Assembly (NCBI GenBank): GCA_023954855.1
Contig: JAGSGY010000004.1
Location: 1-64,000 of the forward strand
Direction of reading: 5' to 3'
DNA from: Pseudomonadota bacterium
GTDB lineage: Bacteria; Myxococcota_A; UBA796; GCA-2862545
DNA: 64,000 nt
Within the stretch, counting starts at the first letter, position 1. Every line of letters begins with the position of its first letter. The notes under the pieces were generated by a model. It saw only the letters and a program-made list of their open reading frames with translations. It was not told the DNA's origin and searched no databases. Below are positions 43,817-52,776 of this stretch, one piece after another. A program made the translations under genes and the position numbers.

Positions 43817-44305
43817 ATGCGCACCGCAGACGAATGGTTCGAACTCTACGGCGAGTCCCACAAGAACAAGATCAACAAGATCATCCACTGGGTCTGCATC
43901 CCGGTGATCTTGATGACGACGCTGGGCCTGTTCCAGACCATCCCCCATCCCTTCGGTGAGGGCGTGTGGATGCACTGGGGAACCCTCGTCGCCGCCGCCG
44001 GCCTCGTCTTCTACGCGCGTCTCTCCCTGACGCTGGCTGCCGGCATGGCGGTGGTCTCCGCGACCGCCCTCGCTGTGAACGCGGCCCTGGTGACCGCCGG
44101 CGTGAACCTGCTCACCTTCTCGCTCGGCGTGTTCTTCATCGCGTGGCTGTTTCAGTTCATCGGCCACAAGATCGAAGGCAAGAAGCCCTCGTTCTTCCAG
44201 GACCTGCAGTTCCTGTTGATCGGCCCCGCCTGGCTGCTGCAGTTCGTCATGCGCGCCGTCGGCATCCCCGTCGTGGCCGGCGAGAACAGCCCCGCCAAGG
44301 CCTAG
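43817..44305 (+). CDS. Mpo1/DUF962-like membrane protein
   Basis: The protein has 162 residues. It has three to four membrane helices and the family's metal-binding pattern: H in HKNKINKIIHWVCIPV and later FQFIGHKIEGKKPSFFQ, ending in PAWLLQF. Yeast Mpo1 is an Fe(II) dioxygenase that shortens 2-hydroxy fatty acids; the same chemistry in lipid turnover is possible here. A GGAGG ribosome site lies 8 bases before the ATG. It is likely controlled by the divergent TetR protein. Confidence 0.88.
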   Translation: MRTADEWFELYGESHKNKINKIIHWVCIPVILMTTLGLFQTIPHPFGEGVWMHWGTLVAAAGLVFYARLSLTLAAGMAVVSATALAVNAALVTAGVNLLTFSLGVFFIAWLFQFIGHKIEGKKPSFFQDLQFLLIGPAWLLQFVMRAVGIPVVAGENSPAKA

Positions 44306-44327
44306 GCCTCGGTGCCCTAGGAGCGAA

Positions 44328-44936
44328 CTAGTGCTGCGGCAGCTGGGTCTCGCTCTGATGACAGCTTGCGCATGCGGCCCACGCCTGCCCCACGCGGGTG
44401 AGGTGGGCCTGCTCTGGCGTCGCGTCCCCAGTGTCTGAGGAGCGCTTCACAGCGTAGGCACCCTCCACCTGGTCAAGAGGCTCCGCCCCTGCCGTGGGAG
44501 GCGTGTCGTCCCCCCAGACCAGTCCCCATGCGAGCCACTCCCCTGCCGACGCATGCGCCCATCGCGGACGCGGAGGGGGCATGACCTCGAGGGTGGCATG
44601 GCAGGAGCCACAGCCCGCCGATGCCGCTGCGACCGCCTCTGCAAGCTCCTCGGCGTCCTCAGCGAAGCCGATGAAGCCGAGCGCGCCACCGACGGCATCC
44701 TGCGCCGTGAGGGTTGCAACGTCGGCACTCTCACCCTCGGGTCCGGCGGTCAGGTCGCGCGCCACCACGCCGGCGAGCGGTCGATCGCCCGTCCACGCGG
44801 CCTTCACAAGCCGAGGGTACTCCGCATAGTGCGCCAGCAGTTGGGGCCCCACGGGCTCAGGCGGCTGACGGAAGGCCCACGCGAGGATCAGCGCAAGCGC
44901 GGCGAGACCTCCGAGCAGCGGCAAGAGACGTTTCAT
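44328..44936 (-). CDS. Dihaem cytochrome c-like protein, membrane anchored
   Basis: The protein has 202 residues. It begins MKRLLPLLGGLAALALILAWAF, a signal anchor or uncleaved helix. Two haem c sites occur: C-G-S-C-H (~112-116) and C-A-S-C-H near the end. The body is Ala-rich and helical. The two sites are ~80 residues apart, as in tandem four-helix-bundle cytochromes. It is a probable periplasmic electron carrier; partner unknown. Confidence 0.82.
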   Translation of the reverse strand: MKRLLPLLGGLAALALILAWAFRQPPEPVGPQLLAHYAEYPRLVKAAWTGDRPLAGVVARDLTAGPEGESADVATLTAQDAVGGALGFIGFAEDAEELAEAVAAASAGCGSCHATLEVMPPPRPRWAHASAGEWLAWGLVWGDDTPPTAGAEPLDQVEGAYAVKRSSDTGDATPEQAHLTRVGQAWAACASCHQSETQLPQH

Positions 44937-45006
44937 ACCCCGCCGCTAACCCGGCTCTCCGGCCGACGTTGACGCCATCTCCCCGCTGTGCGGTTACTCC
45001 CCGGCC

Positions 45007-46341
45007 GTGATCCTCCCCCTGCTCGCACTGACCGGATGCGTGCCCGCCCACATCGTGGTTCCGGCGCCAGACTACGATGTGCGCCAACCCGAGGGTGACG
45101 CCGTATCGGTGTCGTTTCCGGTGGACGTGCGGCCGAGCGAGGAGCGACGCGACGGCGGCTTCTACACATCCTCCCTGCCACTTCCATTCGTGTCCCACGG
45201 CGACGCCAACCTCGAGCCCAGCAGCCTCGGCGCGGTGGCAAGGGCGACCGAGGGGGCTCTGATGGAACGCGGCGTGCCCGAACAGGACGACTCCGCCTAC
45301 GATGTCCGCCTCTACGTGCTGCATCACGCTGGCACCCGCGACGTCTCGGACGCGCAATGGACGTCAACCCTCACCGGAGGCCTCGCGGGCACGGTCGGCA
45401 AGTTCGTGTACCCGGCGTTCTTTGTCGCCTACTCCACCGTGCGCGTCGAAGTCGAGGGTCCCGCGGGCACGACGGTTCGGGATGTGACCGCCTATGCCAC
45501 GCACCGCCGCTCCGTCGCGCGCACCTGGGGATGGCCGTCGCTGTTCCGAAAGGCTCCGGCCAAGCAGGCGATGACCGACGTGCTCTCCGAGATGCACACC
45601 GACCTGGGTCGGCAGATCGCCACGGTGATCGACGAGAACCGCAGCGGCGAGGTCAGCGGCGAAGCCCCGACCGTTCCTGCCCAGCACAGCCTTCATCGCT
45701 GGAGCCAAGCCGATAGCTTCACGGCTCGCGGAAAGGAGCCCGCCTGGGTGGCGGCCAAGTACCCCTCCGAGCGCTTCAGCCTGGTGACCGGTCACGACAC
45801 CACAAAGGGTGAGGTCGTCGGTCGCATCGCCCTGCCGCTCGACACCCTTGGCTACGACGTCGGCATCTTCGATCGTTGGCAGTGGCAGCTCGACGTCACC
45901 GTGCTCGGCCTTGTCAACCAGGCGGGCACCGGGCTGCGCACACAGGTCGGCAGGGTCGGAGACTTCGCGTTCTCGATGGAAGCCTCCGCAGGCCTGACGG
46001 TCGCCCTTCCCCCATCTGAGTCCTACCGCCCCAGCTTGGCTGCATTGAACGCCCGTGGCACCGGCATGATCTCGTGGCGCCCGGGCGAGGTGACCTGGTT
46101 CGCGCGAGCCGGCTGGAGCGCGATCTCGGTTCGCCACGAACTGGAAGAGATCCCCGACCTCGAGCTGGGCGGCGCCATCGCGATCACCGCTTCCCCAGGC
46201 CTAGAGGTCCAGCTCTCGACCACTACGCTTCTCGCGCTCCAAGTACGCACGTCCGCCACGTTCCAGAACGGCAACCCACTGGCCCTCGGTCGGCTTGGTG
46301 CGGTGCAAGTGGTCCCACAGTTCGCTCTCGGTCTGCGATGA
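45007..46341 (+). CDS. Lipoprotein of unknown function with beta-rich C-terminal half
   Basis: The protein has 444 residues from a GTG start (MILPLLALTGCVPAH), a minimal lipoprotein signal with lipobox ALTGC at residues 7-11. The first half has a GNA1162-like or CsgG-like flavour (SYAYDVRLYVLHHAG-type strands, VTAYATHRRSVARTWG); the second half alternates as outer-membrane strands (WQWQLDVTVLGLVNQAG, FAFSMEASAGLTVALP) and ends VVPQFALGLR. It precedes the sensor kinase by 10 bp and may share its operon. Confidence 0.75.
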   Translation: MILPLLALTGCVPAHIVVPAPDYDVRQPEGDAVSVSFPVDVRPSEERRDGGFYTSSLPLPFVSHGDANLEPSSLGAVARATEGALMERGVPEQDDSAYDVRLYVLHHAGTRDVSDAQWTSTLTGGLAGTVGKFVYPAFFVAYSTVRVEVEGPAGTTVRDVTAYATHRRSVARTWGWPSLFRKAPAKQAMTDVLSEMHTDLGRQIATVIDENRSGEVSGEAPTVPAQHSLHRWSQADSFTARGKEPAWVAAKYPSERFSLVTGHDTTKGEVVGRIALPLDTLGYDVGIFDRWQWQLDVTVLGLVNQAGTGLRTQVGRVGDFAFSMEASAGLTVALPPSESYRPSLAALNARGTGMISWRPGEVTWFARAGWSAISVRHELEEIPDLELGGAIAITASPGLEVQLSTTTLLALQVRTSATFQNGNPLALGRLGAVQVVPQFALGLR

Positions 46342-46351
46342 TGGCGCCCGC

Positions 46352-48427
46352 ATGACCCAATGGCCCAGCCGAATCCTGCACAGCATCGTGCGGCGCTACA
46401 ACCCAGACATCTCCGAGGCCCAGCTGCGTCGGGAGCTTCGGCACCTGCGCGGCACGCTGCGCTTCGTGGCGATCTTCGGTCTCACCGTGGTGATTCCGAT
46501 CTTGGTGCTCGGCTGGTTCGCCCTGTCGAGCATCCAGGGCGAAGAGGTCATCGCCGAACAAGAGGTCATGCGGTCCGCCGATGCGGTGGTGGGCCAGGTC
46601 TACTTCAGCGCCGGCGAGCAGTTCGACCGCTTCGAGGACCAAACCGCGGGTCGACTTCGAGCCGGCGAGTCCGTTCTCTCCAATCTCGGAGACCTCTCAC
46701 CCCACTTGCGCGTGGCCTTCCGTCTCTCGGCCGCGGGAGACCTCGTCGCCCCGTTCAAGCAAGCCGAGCCGGTCACGGCCCGTCCGCCTACCGCTCGCTA
46801 TCGACGCCTGTGGGAAGAGGGGCGCGCCAGGCTCGGGAAGGAACGTCCGGACCAGGCCGCAGAGTCCTTTCGTCTCGCAGCCAAAGCGGGCGTCGACCCG
46901 GGCTACATCGCCGAAGCCCGACTGGCCGAGGCCGTGGCGATCGCTCAAGCCGGCGACGGCGCAACCTCCGATGAGATGCTCGCCGACCTGTACGCAGATC
47001 ACGCCAATGTGCGCGACCGCTATGGCTTCCGCATTGGCGATCTGGTCTTGCTCAAGCGAGGAGAGACGGCGCTCGCCCGTGACCCCGACGTGGGATCCAT
47101 CGCGCTGCACGACCTCGTCGATGAGCTGCTCGGCGGACGCTACTGGACGATCGGTTACACCAGCGAGATGTCCGTCGCGGACCGAGCCCTCACGGCCGTC
47201 GAACGGCACGTCGAAGCCGAGTGGGTTGCCCGAGCACACAGCCGTCTGAGCGAGCGCACCGAGCAGCTGTTCTGGGCCGAGAGCACCCTGCACGAAGTCG
47301 CTGACCTTGTGGACGCTGCCCCTGCCGCTCCAGGCGTATTCCGCTACACCTCCCGTCCCAACAGCCACGCCGTCTGGGCGGTCACGAGCTGGTCCGGTGA
47401 GATCTACGCCTTCTCCTTCGACCGCAGCAGCATGCGCGCCGAGCTCGACGCAGGCGTGGCCTCCGCCGCAAGCCTCGAACCCGACATCACCGCCTGGGTT
47501 GCCGCAGCGGACTCCTCACGTCCCGGCACTCTCGTCACCAGGCCTCTGCAACCGTGGCTCCCCTTCGACGCCATCATCACCGCGCCGACAGACCCCGAAG
47601 CCCTGCTTACGCGAACCCGCCGTCGCCGAACCTCGCGCATTGCCGTCATCTCGATCATCATGCTCACCGTGCTCGTCGGCGTGGCCATGTCCGCCCGAAT
47701 CGTCTCGACAGAACTCGAGAATGCACGCATGAAGACGGACTTCGCCGCGAACGTGTCCCACGAGCTCCGCTCTCCGATCACGAACATCCGGGTGCAAGCC
47801 GAAGCACTGCTCTTGGATCTCGTCTTCGATGACGAGGACCGGCACCGCCATCATGAGGCCATTGTTCGCGAAGCCGAGCGCCTCTCGCGCCTTGTCGACA
47901 ATGTTCTCGACTTCGCGGCGATCGAGCGCGGCGCCAAGAAATACCACTTCCGCCCCGAGGATCCCACCGAGTTGCTCTACCGAGCCCTCGATGCCACCTC
48001 GAGCGGACTGAAGGGCAAGAAGGTCACACTCGACGCCGACATCCCCGAGGCCTTGCCGGTCGTTTGGGCCGATCGCGAGGCCATGAGCCAGGTACTCACC
48101 AACCTGCTCTCGAACGCCATCAAGTACGGCGGCGATGGGAACTGGGTCGGGGTCAGAGCCCATGCGGAAGAGGAAGAACTGGTCATCGAGGTGTCTGACA
48201 AGGGCATCGGCATGAGCGCCGAAGATGCCGCCCAAGTGTTCGAGCACTTCTTCCGATCTTCGGACCCACTCGTCAGAAAGCAGAAAGGGACGGGGATCGG
48301 CCTTGCAATCGTCGGCTATATCGTAGAGGCTCACCGCGGCTCAATCTCGGTAACGAGCGAGAAGAGCATCGGAACCACCTTCACGATCCGCTTGCCTCTG
48401 ACACCGCCAGACGGTGATCACGCTTAG
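46352..48427 (+). CDS. Membrane sensor histidine kinase
   Basis: The protein has 691 residues from the ATG at 46352. One helix at ~36-58 and a second at ~430-452 enclose a ~370-residue periplasmic domain of no known type that is mainly helical with a tetratricopeptide-like stretch (RLGKERPDQAAESFRLAAKAG). The HisKA box FAANVSHELRSPITN has H470, followed by a good HATPase (NLLSNAIKYGG, DKGIGM, GTGIGLAIVGYIV). It is followed by its regulator 8 bp downstream. Confidence 0.93.
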   Translation: MTQWPSRILHSIVRRYNPDISEAQLRRELRHLRGTLRFVAIFGLTVVIPILVLGWFALSSIQGEEVIAEQEVMRSADAVVGQVYFSAGEQFDRFEDQTAGRLRAGESVLSNLGDLSPHLRVAFRLSAAGDLVAPFKQAEPVTARPPTARYRRLWEEGRARLGKERPDQAAESFRLAAKAGVDPGYIAEARLAEAVAIAQAGDGATSDEMLADLYADHANVRDRYGFRIGDLVLLKRGETALARDPDVGSIALHDLVDELLGGRYWTIGYTSEMSVADRALTAVERHVEAEWVARAHSRLSERTEQLFWAESTLHEVADLVDAAPAAPGVFRYTSRPNSHAVWAVTSWSGEIYAFSFDRSSMRAELDAGVASAASLEPDITAWVAAADSSRPGTLVTRPLQPWLPFDAIITAPTDPEALLTRTRRRRTSRIAVISIIMLTVLVGVAMSARIVSTELENARMKTDFAANVSHELRSPITNIRVQAEALLLDLVFDDEDRHRHHEAIVREAERLSRLVDNVLDFAAIERGAKKYHFRPEDPTELLYRALDATSSGLKGKKVTLDADIPEALPVVWADREAMSQVLTNLLSNAIKYGGDGNWVGVRAHAEEEELVIEVSDKGIGMSAEDAAQVFEHFFRSSDPLVRKQKGTGIGLAIVGYIVEAHRGSISVTSEKSIGTTFTIRLPLTPPDGDHA

Positions 48428-48435
48428 GAGAGACA

Positions 48436-49131
48436 GTGCCTCGCATTCTGTTCGTCGAAGACGAGGAGCGCGTCCTTGAGACGCTGAAGCGCTTCTTCAC
48501 CCGCGAAGGCTACGACGCTTATGGCGCCCAGAGCCTCACCGAAGCCGTCCATCAAGCTGACCGCTTTCCCCCGGACATCGCGTTGCTCGACGTGATGCTG
48601 AACGAGGGACCCGAGCCCGAGCACGATGGCTTCGCCGTCTGCAAGGCGTTGCGTGAAGCCGGCTACGAAGGTCCGGTGATCTTCCTCACCGCGCGCACGT
48701 CCGAGGACGACAAGCTGTCTGGCTTCGACCTTGGCGCTGACGACTACGTGACCAAACCCTTCTCGCTTCCAGAGCTCGGGGCTCGCGTTGGAGCGGTGCT
48801 CCGCCGTACCGGTGGCGCCAAGTCGGTCTACCGATTCGGCACCGTCGAAGTCGACCTCGACAACTACGTCGTGCGTCACCCCGGCGAAGAGGAGCGCCTG
48901 TCGAACCGCGAACAGGAGTTGCTGCGCTACCTCATCGAGCATCGCGGCAAGGTTCTGCCTCGCGAAGAGCTGCTCACCAGCATTTGGAAGTACTCGCCGA
49001 ACGTCACTACGCGTACGGTCGACACGCACATCCTCAATGTGCGTAAGAAGCTCCGCGACGATGCCGGAAACCCCCGGTTCATCGAGACCATGCACGGCGT
49101 GGGCTACCGCTTCGTGGCCGAAGAAGGCTGA
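48436..49131 (+). CDS. OmpR/PhoB-family response regulator
   Basis: The protein has 231 residues from a GTG start with AGGAGAG upstream. The receiver has acidic pair E8/D9, phospho-acceptor D52 and K of VTKPFS; a loop after D52 (LNEGPEPEHDG) is about six residues longer than usual. The winged helix ends with TRTVDTHILNVRKKLRDD and a wing GVGYRFV. It pairs with the upstream kinase. Its stop overlaps the start region of the next gene. Confidence 0.95.
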   Translation: MPRILFVEDEERVLETLKRFFTREGYDAYGAQSLTEAVHQADRFPPDIALLDVMLNEGPEPEHDGFAVCKALREAGYEGPVIFLTARTSEDDKLSGFDLGADDYVTKPFSLPELGARVGAVLRRTGGAKSVYRFGTVEVDLDNYVVRHPGEEERLSNREQELLRYLIEHRGKVLPREELLTSIWKYSPNVTTRTVDTHILNVRKKLRDDAGNPRFIETMHGVGYRFVAEEG

Positions 49132-49132
49132 G

Positions 49133-49951
49133 ATTCTCGCGCTCTTGCTCGCCCTGTTCGCCGGGCCCGCGTCTGCCCAGCAGCTGCCGGTCCAAGCGTG
49201 GCAGGACTTGCATCGGGCGCGGCTCGCAGAGGCGATCGACCACGACGTCGACCGCGCTGAGCGCATCTACCGGCGGCTGATCCAGAGTCTGGCCGCCGAA
49301 GACCCTATTCGGGAAGAGGCCCTCTACTCGCTCGGCAGCGCCCTGTACTCGACGGGGCGCAACGCCGAGGCGGTCGAGGTGCTGCTCGAGGGCAACCGCA
49401 CCGCCCAGCGGCGATCTCGCTTTCAGGACCTGCTCCAGCTCATCGAGCTCGACCAGACCAGCGTGCGGCGCATTCCGGCACGCTGGGACTTCGGACGCGA
49501 TGCCCACGGTCTACTGCATCCTTGGGGCTACCAAGAGAAGGGTTCGCTGCGCATCTCGGCTCAACCGGATGGGAACAGCGTGCTCGTGTGGTCCACACGC
49601 GTGGCGGTGAGCGAAGACGACCAGCTGCTGATTGGCTTCGACAATCCCCAGCCCGCACCGGCTGGCATTCGCTTCGACGTGGCGGCCACCGTGTTCGACG
49701 CCTGGCTCGAGGTGGTGGTCCACGACGACCTCGGCCGAGCGTGGACATGGCCGGAGGGTCGGCTTCGCGCCCGCACGAACCTGCTGCTGACCTTTGACTT
49801 GGCCTTCTCGGGCTTCGTCCTGGCTGACGGAAGCCGAGACTCTCTCGATACCTCGACCATCGATCGTCTCGTGATTCGCGACGTCTCGGCCTTCCAGGGC
49901 AAGTACGCCGGCGACCACGACATTCTCCTCGATGACGTCGAGATCTACTAG
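49133..49951 (+). CDS. Secreted TPR and jelly-roll domain protein, probable ATT start
   Basis: There is no ATG, GTG or usable TTG before the signal peptide. The frame opens right after the regulator's TGA with ATT-CTC-GCG (49133), 5 bases after AAGAAGG; this would give MLALLLALFAGPASAQQ, very like other short signal peptides in the window. A TTG at 49145 is the alternative but has no ribosome site. The mature protein has one or two TPR helices (DRAERIYRRLIQ, LYSLGSALYSTGRNAEAVEVL) and a C-terminal beta-sandwich (CIA30/galactose-binding-like) ending HDILLDDVEIY. Its function is unknown; 272 residues with the ATT start. Confidence 0.7.
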   Translation: MLALLLALFAGPASAQQLPVQAWQDLHRARLAEAIDHDVDRAERIYRRLIQSLAAEDPIREEALYSLGSALYSTGRNAEAVEVLLEGNRTAQRRSRFQDLLQLIELDQTSVRRIPARWDFGRDAHGLLHPWGYQEKGSLRISAQPDGNSVLVWSTRVAVSEDDQLLIGFDNPQPAPAGIRFDVAATVFDAWLEVVVHDDLGRAWTWPEGRLRARTNLLLTFDLAFSGFVLADGSRDSLDTSTIDRLVIRDVSAFQGKYAGDHDILLDDVEIY

Positions 49952-49972
49952 CCGCACCATGAGTGAGAGTCC

Positions 49973-51109
49973 GTGGCCCTGATCGTCCAGAAGTATGGTG
50001 GTTCCTCCGTCGCCGACCTCGACCGCCTCGAGCAGGTCGCGAGCCGTATCGCCCGCCACGTCACGGCCGGGCACCAGATCGTGGTCGTCGTCTCGGCCAT
50101 GGGCAACACGACCAACGAGTTGCTGGCACTCGCCAGGCAGACCACGCCATCGCCGGACCGACGTGAACTCGACATGCTGATCAGCGTCGGCGAGCGCATC
50201 TCCATGGCACTGCTCGCGATGAAGCTCAAGGAGCTCGGGGTTCGCGCGCGCTCTCTCACCGGATCACAGTCCGGCATCATCACCGATGAAGCCCATGCCG
50301 ACGCCCGGGTCGTCGAGGTGCGCCCAGCCAGGGTCCAATCGCTCATCGACCAGGGCTTCGTGGTCATCGTGGCCGGCTTTCAAGGTGTCAGCCGCACCCG
50401 CGAGGTCACCACCCTCGGCCGCGGCGGGTCCGACACCACCGCGGTCGTACTCGCGGCCGCCCTCGAGGCCGAGTACTGCGAGATCTGCTCAGACGTCGAC
50501 GGTGTGTGGTCCGCGGACCCTCGCGTGGTCGCCTCGGCCGCGCGCATCGACAACCTGAGCCTCGAGGAGGGGCTCGCCCTCGCTCGCGGCGGCGCAAAGG
50601 TGCTCTTCGAGGACGCACTTCGCTACGCCCGCGACCACAACGTGACGCTGAAGGCATCGGCCACCCACGGACCAGGCACAGGTACACGGCTCTCGGACAG
50701 TGGGTCGACCGAGGCCCGGGCGGTGGCCATTACTGGCGACGACCAGCTCATCGCTGTCGACACGACCGCGGCGGATACATCCGCTGTGCAGGCGGCGATC
50801 CGCGACGCCGGCCTACGACTGCGGCGCAGGATTGGGGGTGTGGTGCACCTCGACACCCGCAATGCACACGGAACCGTGGCCTGGCCCGAGGGCGTCGTCG
50901 ACCACGGGCCCATTGCGGTCCTCAGCGCGGTCGGCAGTGCACTTGGGGAGTCTTTCGAGGACCATCGCCTCGCGAGTGCCGCCCTGGACCAGTCGGGGAT
51001 CGCCATCCACGACCAGGGCTCCGCCGGGGACGCATTGTGGTGGCAAGTGGACGCGGATCGGCTCGATGACGCCGTCCGGATCGTTCACCTCGCCTTGGTC
51101 GAGAATTAG
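49973..51109 (+). CDS. lysC: Aspartate kinase
   Basis: The protein has 378 residues from a GTG start. The kinase domain has the KYGGSSVAD start, [23 protein letters not shown] and [13 protein letters not shown] motifs, complete for ATP and aspartate binding. The C-terminal regulatory half is shorter and diverged: the usual second ACT strand reads [13 protein letters not shown] without the serine/threonine-rich lysine pocket, so feedback by lysine or threonine may be weak. It makes aspartyl phosphate for lysine, methionine and threonine. Confidence 0.93.
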   Translation: MALIVQKYGGSSVADLDRLEQVASRIARHVTAGHQIVVVVSAMGNTTNELLALARQTTPSPDRRELDMLISVGERISMALLAMKLKELGVRARSLTGSQSGIITDEAHADARVVEVRPARVQSLIDQGFVVIVAGFQGVSRTREVTTLGRGGSDTTAVVLAAALEAEYCEICSDVDGVWSADPRVVASAARIDNLSLEEGLALARGGAKVLFEDALRYARDHNVTLKASATHGPGTGTRLSDSGSTEARAVAITGDDQLIAVDTTAADTSAVQAAIRDAGLRLRRRIGGVVHLDTRNAHGTVAWPEGVVDHGPIAVLSAVGSALGESFEDHRLASAALDQSGIAIHDQGSAGDALWWQVDADRLDDAVRIVHLALVEN

Positions 51110-51205
51110 GATCGGGTTCACCAGCGGATCCTCGGCGTCTGCAGTCCCATTCTCTTCCGCCTGTGCCCCCGCCACGCTAGGTTCGCATCTGCACCCGGAG
51201 CATGT

Positions 51206-52015
51206 TTGATCCGCCACTTCCTGAACCCGCCGAATTGGTTCACATCCGCCAGCATCTTCTGCAGCGTCTATGCCATGACCCTGCTGATCGGCGTCGAGGC
51301 CGACTCCGAGACCTTGCGCCACGCCTGTGTGCTCGTCGTCTTTGGCGGCATCTTCGACATGCTCGACGGCCGTGTGGCGCGGCGTCTGAACCGATACAGC
51401 GAGTTCGGCGTACAGCTCGATTCCATCGCAGACATCATCAGCTTTGGTGTGGCCCCTGGCCTGCTCGTATGGTCCTGGCTTCTCCACGAGCTCGGCGGCA
51501 TTGGCGCGTTCATGGCCTTCTGGTACGTGCTCTGCGCCGCCTTCCGCCTGGCGCGCTTCAACGTCAACACCCAGAACAACGACTGGGAGTTCGCGGGTCA
51601 CAGCCAAGGCCTGACGTCCACCATGGGCGGCGGCTCGCTGGTCACCTTTGTCTGGCTCGCGAACGGCTACCTCGAAGACGTGCTGGTCCCCACCGCGTGG
51701 CAGCTCGGCGTGCTCACCCTCGCCATCGGCTTTCTGATGGTGTCGAGCATCCCCTACCGGAACTTCAAGGACTACGCCGTCAACCGCAAGGCGCGGCGCT
51801 TCTTCGCCCTCGCGCTGGCCGCGTGCCTCGGCGGCGCGCTGTTCGCGAAGCAGTTCGCAGGACTGTTCGGCGTCGGCGCCTTTCTGTACATGACCGTCGG
51901 CACCTTCGACGGTGTCTTCGTGGCCGTCTGGCGTCGCCTCGGCGGCCTCAAGCTTCCCGGAGACGATGAAGAGGCTGAGCTCGATCGGCTCGATATGAGC
52001 GCCGCCGACGACTAG
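51206..52015 (+). CDS. pssA: CDP-diacylglycerol-serine O-phosphatidyltransferase
   Basis: The protein has 269 residues from a TTG start, chosen because GGAG (51197-51200) is at ideal spacing and the first residues MIRHFLNPPNWFT match the family. The CDP-alcohol phosphotransferase motif D-G-x2-A-R-x8-G-x3-D-x3-D is complete (DMLDGRVARRLN ... FGVQLDSIAD). About eight helices. It makes phosphatidylserine, precursor of phosphatidylethanolamine, in the inner membrane. It is convergent with the hydrolase via a shared CTAG. Confidence 0.94.
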   Translation: MIRHFLNPPNWFTSASIFCSVYAMTLLIGVEADSETLRHACVLVVFGGIFDMLDGRVARRLNRYSEFGVQLDSIADIISFGVAPGLLVWSWLLHELGGIGAFMAFWYVLCAAFRLARFNVNTQNNDWEFAGHSQGLTSTMGGGSLVTFVWLANGYLEDVLVPTAWQLGVLTLAIGFLMVSSIPYRNFKDYAVNRKARRFFALALAACLGGALFAKQFAGLFGVGAFLYMTVGTFDGVFVAVWRRLGGLKLPGDDEEAELDRLDMSAADD

Positions 52016-52776
52016 GCCAAGAAGCGCTCGATGCGCTCGGCGATGTCCGCATCCTGCTCGTTGGCCATCCAGTGACCGGCCTCTGCCACCACCTGAAGCT
52101 CGGCACGAACGCTCGCTGCCAGCCGGCGATGCAGCGCGCGAATGCCGCCGCCGATCCACGGTCCGGACGAATCGCCCTTCAGCAGCAGAACCGGCATGGT
52201 GAGCGCCTCGAAGGGCAGCGGATACAGCTCCGGAGCCGTCTGCACGAGTGACCGACTGGTGTTCACGTCCGTCTGCGAGCGCGACTGCACCACCCGCTCG
52301 AGCACTGCCGCCGGAAAGTGTTCGGGCGCGTGCACGCGTTTGAAGCCAGGCCCCTGCAGCTTCACCTCACCCCTGTCCTGGTCCACTACCTGCCGCCGGT
52401 AGATCCACGCCGACAGCCGAACGACGGGCTGCCAGGGCACTACAGCGGGCTCGAGCAGCACCAGCGCGCGCGGCCGAATACGAGCGGCAAGCACCACCCC
52501 GAGAAGGCCGCCGAGGGAGTGACCGACCAGCACGCCGTCGTCACCGAGCCCCTCTTTGACCACCGGGAGCACAGCCTCGACCATCGCCGGCCAGCTGGGC
52601 TCCGCGAGGGGCGCCGTGCCGTCGAAGCCGGGAAGCGTCAGCACGCGCGTGTCGAATCCACGGGACGCCAGCTCGCGGGCCAAGCCACCGTAGAAGTCGG
52701 CGGACAGGTCGTTGCCCGGGAGCAGGACCAGTCTCGAGTGGGGCTCGGCGGCGGGCGTGTGAAGCACCGCCGTCAT
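52012..52776 (-). CDS. Alpha/beta hydrolase, last gene of the PKS operon
   Basis: The protein has 254 residues. It has the LVLLPGNDLSADF strand, nucleophile elbow GHSLGG, an acid in LLLKGDSSG and a terminal His (AEAGHWMANEQ). Size and fold fit a type II thioesterase or esterase that could release or proofread a thioester in this operon, which lacks an integrated thioesterase; that role is inferred. It starts 4 bases inside the methyltransferase gene. Confidence 0.88.
   Translation of the reverse strand: MTAVLHTPAAEPHSRLVLLPGNDLSADFYGGLARELASRGFDTRVLTLPGFDGTAPLAEPSWPAMVEAVLPVVKEGLGDDGVLVGHSLGGLLGVVLAARIRPRALVLLEPAVVPWQPVVRLSAWIYRRQVVDQDRGEVKLQGPGFKRVHAPEHFPAAVLERVVQSRSQTDVNTSRSLVQTAPELYPLPFEALTMPVLLLKGDSSGPWIGGGIRALHRRLAASVRAELQVVAEAGHWMANEQDADIAERIERFLA

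Noticed and set aside
51202-51969. ATG-started frame overlapping pssA
   Set aside because: It has a nicer start codon but is Arg/Pro/His-rich; the TTG-started frame carries the CDP-alcohol phosphotransferase motif and membrane helices.
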